Of a DNA stretch of 64,000 nt, positions 57,165-64,000 are shown piece by piece. Location: contig CM066995.1 in assembly GCA_033977485.1 (NCBI GenBank), forward strand, positions 51,645,162-51,709,161. Direction: 5' to 3'. The notes under the pieces are model-generated. The model did not search any database. It saw nothing but the letters and a program-made list of their open reading frames with translations, and had not been told where the DNA came from. How positions within the stretch are numbered: position 1 is the stretch's first letter; each line of letters opens with the position of its first letter. Made by a program: the position numbers and the translations under genes. Source of the DNA: Hydrangea macrophylla. Taxonomy: Eukaryota; Streptophyta; Magnoliopsida; Cornales; Hydrangeaceae.

Positions 57165-60100
57165 AATAGGTAACAAAACTTTGGGAACGTTCGACGTCGA
57201 GTGGAGTGTTGAGTGAATTGACACATATTATAGAATGCATCCACATATTGTAGAGATGTTTGATGCATATGGTATGTTATTATACATACATGATTATGTT
57301 ATTGGCATACATGCATAGTATTTATGCACTCGTGAATCGGTGGAATCATGCGAACATGGAACCGTATGCTGAGATGAAGTTTTCTGTGGGTTATCATAGA
57401 CCTTGTGGGGTGATACGAGAGATAGATGATATCTTGGTGGTGACGAACCATTGAATTTCTAAATGGAAATAAAATAATTTTTGATCGAATTGGTGGATGT
57501 TTTCAACAATAATGACAAGTGTCCTTTGAGGGATCTAACTGAGAACGGAGTTTGAATAGTGAGTGTCAAGAGAAAGATTCCTTATGGTTCACGTAGAGGA
57601 TGAAAGGTGATTGTTCATAGTCGAGTTTTAGAATTGAGATTGATTGATAAGAGTTCCGTCTCGGACATGGACTAAACGTTGTGACGTGAGAGAATAGAGA
57701 TCGCCAGTTGGGGTTTATGATAGAAAGGTAATTCAGCAACACATATTGCTCGTGTATGGGGTAGGTGAGGAATCTCTCACCTTATCTTATGGTGTAAACC
57801 TACGATGTGATCGTATGGGTTATCTTACGATTTTCTTTTACGGTGTATATTAAGTAGTTGAAGAATCTTTCAAATGATTTTACGGTATTGAGATGATTGG
57901 ATGGTTGAGGAATCTCTCAACCTATCTTACGGTATGTATTGGATGGTTGAGGAATCTCTCAACCTATCTTATAGTATGTATTGGGGGTTGAGGAATATCT
58001 CAACGGATTGTGAGTATTATGGTTGTTGAGGAATCTCTCAACTTAACCTGGTTTCGGGTGGTCGTAGTACTATGGTGGATAGAAAAGCGATAGGAGGACT
58101 AGTAGCGAAAGCTATCGGTTGATTGGGTGCGTGGAAAGTTGGTATCTGAGGATTGATTTGAATGAATGGTTAGGAATGGAAATGATATAGTGTGCTTGGA
58201 TAGTGAAACTATAGTTGGTATAAGCTTAGTTTGGGATGTACCTCTGAAGCAGTTGCTTAGATTTGATGAGTACGTGCATATGAATGTAACGATAAGGACG
58301 ACATAGGTCGGAGGAGAAATGCTAGGACTTCTTGATGGAGATTAAAGGAATGAAAATGAATATGAATAAGAGTTTCTTGTTGTTTTGAGATGTGGTTTGT
58401 CAAAGAAAGTAGAACAAAGGATGTAAGACTATCGGACTTAGGGTGAAGGACAAGTGCGAATGATTGAACGTGATAGGAGAGTCAGAGGAATCGAGTTGAT
58501 ATTTGGATATCATAGATATAAGAGGATCTTATTAGAGAATCTTGTAGTGGAGGTTGTTATTATAAGGGGTTGTAATAAGGATGAACTTAAACCTGAGTTC
58601 AACGGTTGTGTGATTCGATGAGTTTTGATGTTTTCGAGCACTTACGGGTGGTTCTAAAGTGGTTGGGAAGTAGCCCCAATAGGCCTTGTGAGTTTGGGGA
58701 CTTCTAAGGGTGTTAAATGAAGAAAAATATGGTCCAGGGGGCACTGGACCGGTCGAAAGGGGTGGTTCGACCGGTCGAAAACCCCTCTGATCCAAATAGT
58801 GTTTTCGGAAACATTTTTCGTCGACTTTTACGGAAACAGGCATAACTCTTTGTAGAAAATTCGGATTCGCGCGCCGTTTCTTGCGTTGGAACCGGGACTC
58901 AAAGAGCTATCTTTTGGTGTAAAATTTTACCATACTTTATAAATGACCATTTTGCCCTTGGTCTGTTTTGTCACAGAAAAGTCTTTTTAAGAGGTCGAAT
59001 TCATGCTTTCTTTGCTAATTATCGTATTTCAAATAAAGTGAAGAATCTTTTAATGATTGTAAAACCTCGTTAAGTAATTCTAGTGAGTGGTTATCAATGG
59101 GAGGTTGGAGTATGACAAGTATTACGATACCGAACAAGAGTAGCTGTGGAAAGGGACAGAGTAAAGAGACTTTGGGTAAGTCAGATCACAAGAGTGAAAG
59201 TATAGATTGGGAAGATGAATCTCTGATGAGAAAGTGAACCAAAACGGTAAAAGTGGGATGAAGACTTGGGAGTATGTTGAGTACATTATCGGATATGATA
59301 GAAAGAATGTAAAATGGTCAGAGGATAATGGTAAATGTAGTGGAATGCTATCTCGGTCGTCCTGGATTCCAACAAGGTTGGAGAATTTTGAGAATGTCAG
59401 ATTTCATCCCAAGAAAATTTTAAAGTGTTTAAAATGTTGTAAAAATCAAAATTTTGTTTGAGTAAGAAAATGTTGTTAAATACTTGTAATAAGGTATCAA
59501 GTAGACTTTGGAGGACAAGTATCGGGGAAGGATATGGTATGCTTAGTGCTTGGCACAACAGTGTTGGACAAATGAATGAGTTCTACATGAGTAGGTCATA
59601 AAGTTGGAAATTCTAAAGTAATGAATTAGTACAATGTTGTACACTTGGACTTAGTAAGCTGGAGGTAGTAAGCTGGATGTAGTATCACTAAACGAGTTGA
59701 CTTGGGTATTCTTCTAAAGGAAACTTGATCTTGGTTTAAGTATTTGAATAACCCGGGGTTATGAATGATTTGAAGTTTTGAACATTTATGAACTTGATGA
59801 GATTTGTAAAGTATGAAGCACTTAAAAACAATAGTTATGAATGGGTGATCTTGAGTATGGACACGAAAGGTATGTGAATTGGGAGTTGATAGGGAATTTA
59901 TTGAACACAGTGAGACTATAGTACTTCATTGGGAAGATTAAATTACTGAGTTGTCTTCAGATGGTTACAAGAAAAGTATGAATACTTGAAAAACAGGTTA
60001 TTCGAGAATAATGAATTTGGGATCAGAATAGCAAAGATAAAGGATTAGAGAAATCTGAATTGGAGTTAAGTCAGGTTGACTGGAGTTATGAAATATTAAA

Positions 60101-61370
60101 TCATTAAATAAGGTATGAAGCCTTGAGATGTTATACAAGGAATATATGTTCAGTGTAAAGGGCTGTCAGAAATTCAGTAAGAGTTGAGATACATGAGTAC
60201 GATTGGTATGGGATTGTGTAAAGGTGAAAGTGATATATCATAAACTTATGGGGTTGTGATCTTCAACAGAAAAGTAATTAACTCAGGGTGTGTATACACT
60301 GTATGAATAGAATAGATTGTGAAGGGTCAAAGATTTGGGACAGGAACAAGGTATGGTCTGAGTATGGGAATGCGTCATGATAGACGTTGTGGTACATGTA
60401 TGATTGACTAAGTCAATTTGGGTTAACCACGTTATTGGTTACGATGAACATTGGGGTTATTATATTGGGAAAGTATTATGCAAAATTTTAAAATGATTTG
60501 TTTTAAAAACAAAAAAGAAGAATATGTATTTGACTTTGTTAAAAGTTTTAAATTGAAGGTGTAAAGTGAAATCTTCTACGTTAGTCGACGGCAGTTCGAG
60601 TACAGAAGTGGGAGATAAATGACAAGTGTGTTGACCTCACAGAGAGTGGTTCGGGATAGTAGGTAACCTCGGACAAGTAAAACGATGTAAAATTTTCAAT
60701 TGAGAATTTGAATGGTGTCTTACAAATCATGTATGATTGGACTTAAAATACGAGATTGGATTAAACCGAACTGGAATTTGATAAGGAATGAGAGTTGTTT
60801 GAAAACGTGTTATCGTTCTACGGGTATTCCACGATTAACAGGATAAGAGATGGAATTCGTGGTATATGAAATAGTTGATTGAGGTATTGACTTACCGACA
60901 ATGTATGAATGTATGATAGTACTCAGTTTTGATTACTTCGAGATGAAGAATTGTGTATGGTTGTTAACCAGTTGAGACGTGTTGGAAATGACAATTAGTC
61001 GAAAAGAAAGATGGGTGAAAGTGAGGTGAGTTATTGATTTTGTTTTGGCTATTGGGATGAACTTTAAAGTTTGAAAAAGATGTGACAAGTACAATGAAGG
61101 TATGTGTGGGTTGACGTGTGACGTCGTGATATGATTTAATGTCAAGATTGACTATTGATTTTATTTTACTCAAGCATTGATGTTCTTATGTATCGAGATG
61201 TTTTTGTGTTGTTAGTATTCGAAGAGAATCTTCAATCGGGTTGAGACGAGGGCTTCAAGGATTTATTTTCCTCGTGAGATTATAATATCTTGGAGGAGAT
61301 TTGTAGTTGGTAATGAGACCAACGTTGGAAGTCTTGTGGCTTGATGAGTTGGCATAAGTTTGGGGACAAA
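57165..61370 (+). other. Interior of the non-coding element
   Basis: No ORF above about 103 residues and no retroviral motif in any frame. G-rich on the plus strand. Features seen: four ~41-bp units with hairpin GGTTGAG-GAATCT-CTCAACC at 57903-58045, and a palindrome pair at 58746-58779 like that in the LTR. Many 'gaatgataag/ggatatgg' purine-rich stretches follow. It may once have been coding and decayed, but no trace could be aligned. Confidence 0.6.
57903..58045 (+). repeat. Four-copy hairpin repeat, ~41 bp
   Basis: GGTTGAGGAATCTCTCAACC is followed by TATCTTACGGTATGTATTGG. Each unit is itself an inverted repeat. Weaker copies lie upstream from 57765. Confidence 0.8.
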
Positions 61371-61371
61371 C

Positions 61372-61391
61372 TTCTTTTAAGAGGGAGAGGA
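61372..61391 (+). other. Polypurine tract of the non-coding element
   Basis: The purine run AAGAGGGAGAGGA lies immediately before the 3' LTR start TGTCATACCC. Confidence 0.75.
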
Positions 61392-63565
61392 TGTCATACC
61401 CGCTCCTGCGGTATTTATTTATATCATTTTAGCATGCATAGCATGCTTATGGTTGTGTTAATTAACGTGTGTGAAGTGAGTGATGACTCACTAGTTATTG
61501 GAGGGTGTCTTTTGACAACCCAGTATTTGGCCTTAAAGGCAGTCTGAAAGGTGTCAAGAGAGGACACGGGAACATGGAAAGTCATGTTGCATTGGCATAG
61601 CTAAATGACATTTATGTGATTTAAAGGCTATTTGACTTATTTGGTATTTTCATGAATAGTAATTATACCTGTGTAGTATAATTTCTGATAGTTTTGATCT
61701 AGTTTTAGATCGTTTGAGAACTGTGGTGAAAACGTGAGCGACCGTTGTATAAAAAGGTAGGATGTGTAGAGATTTCACAGAAAATAGTTTTCGGAACGTA
61801 ATTACGGCGGCAAACGAGACTTAGTCGAAAACTTCATAAATTTATAGTTTTCACTCGTAAAGTTATAAAATGGACGTGTAAGACGTTTCGAGGAATAATT
61901 AGAAGTTTTGAGAACTCACGGGGAGGTAAACGTAATTTCCGAGAATTTTGTCTATATATAGAAGTTCCAAGATATTTCTTCATTACAACTTTTCTAATTT
62001 TAAAATCAAAAGGGAGATTTGGGGGTTTTGGGAGCTTAGAGCTTGCAGACGCAAATCGACGGACTTCTGCCCGTTTGTTTTCAACCAAAATTCGTATTTG
62101 AACTCCCCAAGGTAAGGGCTACATTTTGATAGTCTTTAGGCCATGTTTGGCTAAGTTTTTTATAAATTTCTAAATCTAGGAATTTGGGGAAAGCACGTGT
62201 AAACTTGTAGGTTTTGCGTAGGATCGGAGATTTGGTGTTTAATCGGGCTTCTGGTCGTTCCCTCAAAGTTATACGACGATAGCTCGAGGTATGAATTTCT
62301 AGCCTATGTTATATAGGTGAAATACATGTTTTATATTTCGGCGACGAAATCGAGATCCGGGCAAAATCCATGTGTTAATCTTAGGCCCGTTAATTATGCA
62401 CGCGCTTAAATGTGAGAAGCATGTTAAATTTTACGCGAGCACGTATATGTGTTAAATGAGTATGTTTATGTGCCTATGTGGGTTAAAGGGGGATTTGTGC
62501 TAATTCACCGTGAGGCGTCCTCTCGAAGGGGGAGGATTAGCAGTGACGACGGTCACTTGCCGATAAAGGCATTACGTGACATGTCGAAGGGGCATGGGTC
62601 ATGGTTGAGTCGAAAGACTTTGGATCGGTGAAGGTGCACTTATTCCCTAGAGACCAATAGTTATGTGTTATGATGAGATTAAAGCATGATTTGTCATATA
62701 TGCATATGTTAGAAATTGTGCACTCAGCATATAGCTGAGCAATGGAGATTTACTCCATTGCAGGTATGAAGAAAGGCAAGAGGAGGCGAGAAGAGTGAGG
62801 CCGATGGGAATGCCGGGGATCCTTTTGTATATGTTTTATCTTCCTTGCCGATCATTGTAATAATGAGCTTTTGAATAGCTAGAACCCTGGATTCAACTTG
62901 GAGGTTTTAGTGTGGATTTCATGATGTTGTAATAGGTATTAAAACTCTTTTGGGTTATGTGGTAATGAATCCGAACTCATGAATTCGTGTTTTGAATACT
63001 TAACTTGTCAAATTCGGATTTTGAAGGAATGTGGTTAGAGTTTTGTGAATCGAGCCAAACAAGCCTTAGCTTGTTCCGCTGTTGTTTCTTTTCATGGATT
63101 AGTGAGATTAAACTGTGTTTTTGAAAGCTTGTTATAGCTTGTGACATTTGGATTAATGTAAGTGTGATTGGAGTAGTAGAATTGGTGGAGGTTGGATGCC
63201 TTAAGCAAAATTCTGCAGCATTGGGAATTCTGCTAAAGGGTCATTCGACCGGTCGAAGGGGGTCGTTCGACCGGTCGAAATACCCCCTGCCAGAATTCTT
63301 TTTCTACCTCTTCCGAAAATTATTAAAAGGTTTTGATTGGTTCTTAGGGTACCTTTGGGATCCCTTTCAACATAAAATCATTCGTTTTGAAATATAATTA
63401 CGTTTTCAATTTTATACAGATTTTACAACTTGGAGGGTAATGTTTCCAAAGTTTTATATACTCAAGATTGTTTTAAAGTTCTTTTCCGCTGCGTATAGTT
63501 ATTGTTGAGCCTTGGTGGCGTGCCACGTGTCCTATTTCCGCACATTAGCGGGATGGGTCGTGACA
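61392..63565 (+). repeat. 3' LTR of the non-coding element
   Basis: 2174 bp; a 9-bp duplication (ATAGCATGC) near its start, a 1-bp insertion and a 2-bp deletion account for the length difference from the 5' LTR. The TATA box is at 61953-61960 and the palindrome pair at 63244-63257 and 63266-63279. Followed by the GTAGA duplication. Confidence 0.92.
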
Positions 63566-64000
63566 GTAGACACCCCATTTTGTCGGCTATCAGATGTAGG
63601 AGACCCATAGCTTGGTGGTTCATGATGATCGAAAGGACTCAAAAAGGACTCCTAGAAGTTAGTTCTATATCTCAAAATGCTTAGAATGACCAAAATACCC
63701 CTGAAAGCCCAAAAACTCCCTGATTTGGACCGCAAGTTCTGGAAACATGCTACGTTATAAAAGTACTAAAAGTGAGTTTTGAAGCAAAATCAAATGAAAT
63801 CGTCAGCTCCCAGAGGTTCCCAGAACTTCCTGGAAATCCTAGGTTTGACCGATTTGACCTAAAAGTGGACTTTGAAACCGGAGTGTCGTATCACTTTTCA
63901 AACATTTTTCATGAATACTAGAGGTCAATAGCTTTCCAACGGTATATCGCACATAATTTCTAGATTTAAAATGAATTTATTATGAATTTCTGAAGGTGAA
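63566..64000 (+). mobile_element. Continuation of the interrupted Tat-like 5' LTR
   Basis: GTAGACACCCCATTTTG continues the LTR whose first bases are at 54976-54981. It carries AGCTTTCCAACGGTA (63930-63944), also present in the LTR of the complete Tat element, but otherwise differs, so it belongs to another Tat family. It runs past the window. ORFs here are unsupported. Confidence 0.7.

Larger units (their letters stand above)
54982..63565 (+). mobile_element. 8.6-kb non-coding LTR retrotransposon (LARD-like)
   Basis: LTRs of 2166 and 2174 bp (TGTCATACCC...TGACA), target duplication GTAGA (54977-54981 and 63566-63570), initiator-Met primer site (57153), purine tract before the 3' LTR. The 4.2-kb interior shows no gag or pol domain in any frame, so the element needs proteins from a partner, probably a Tekay chromovirus judging by LTR ends and the TTTGGGGACAAACTTCTTTTA motif. 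About 14 substitutions and three small indels separate the LTRs by eye, so it is older than the complete Tat element. Confidence 0.9.

Overview
The window is intergenic DNA of a flowering plant, most likely a eudicot; the species cannot be named from sequence alone. It is filled with nested plant transposable elements: Ty3/gypsy elements of the Tat lineage (double RNase H, tRNA-Arg primer), Tekay/Del-like chromoviral LTRs, a tRNA-derived SINE, a LINE relic, several MITEs, and a palindromic GACGAAA...TTTCGTC tandem repeat. No complete host gene was found. One short exon-like segment (26051-26160) is the only weak candidate.

Layout. 1-10110: a decayed Tat element on the minus strand, cut by the left window edge, with its 5' LTR at 7045-10110. 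10111-10640: a broken minus-strand transposon-protein relic. 11346-16172: the 3' half of a Tekay-like chromovirus on the plus strand with its 3' LTR. 16173-23200: a LINE RNase H relic holding a SINE with a perfect 16-bp target duplication, then a cluster of foldback MITEs. 23295-24185, 29780-30744 and 47848-48500: the GACGAAA satellite, with higher-order periods of 111 bp in the first array and about 310 bp in the second. 24470-25570: local tandem duplication. 26429-28996: minus-strand solo LTR.

30745-47847: a complete 17.1-kb Tat-lineage element inserted in the 310-bp array. It has a perfect ACTAT target duplication and two LTRs of about 3.49 kb that differ at only about five sites by my reading, so it moved recently. 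Its gag-pol is one long frame running from a Gag zinc knuckle almost directly into reverse transcriptase, with no aspartic protease. An A5 homopolymer shifts the frame inside integrase. Its 3' non-coding part carries three PPT-like hairpins, a short antisense exon-like piece and three tandem arrays.

49432-49618: a MITE with a perfect 10-bp duplication. 51222-64000: nested insertions. A minus-strand LTR abuts a second minus-strand LTR (53942), which is broken by the start of a Tat LTR (54976). That LTR is in turn broken six bases in by an 8.6-kb non-coding LTR element (54982-63565, target duplication GTAGA, initiator-Met primer site).

The most unusual observations are the protease-less but recently mobile Tat element, and a 50-bp primer-binding region (6992-7041) in the older Tat element that matches the 3' half of tRNA-Arg through the anticodon stem, as if tRNA sequence had been copied into the element. 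All counts and alignments were made by eye.
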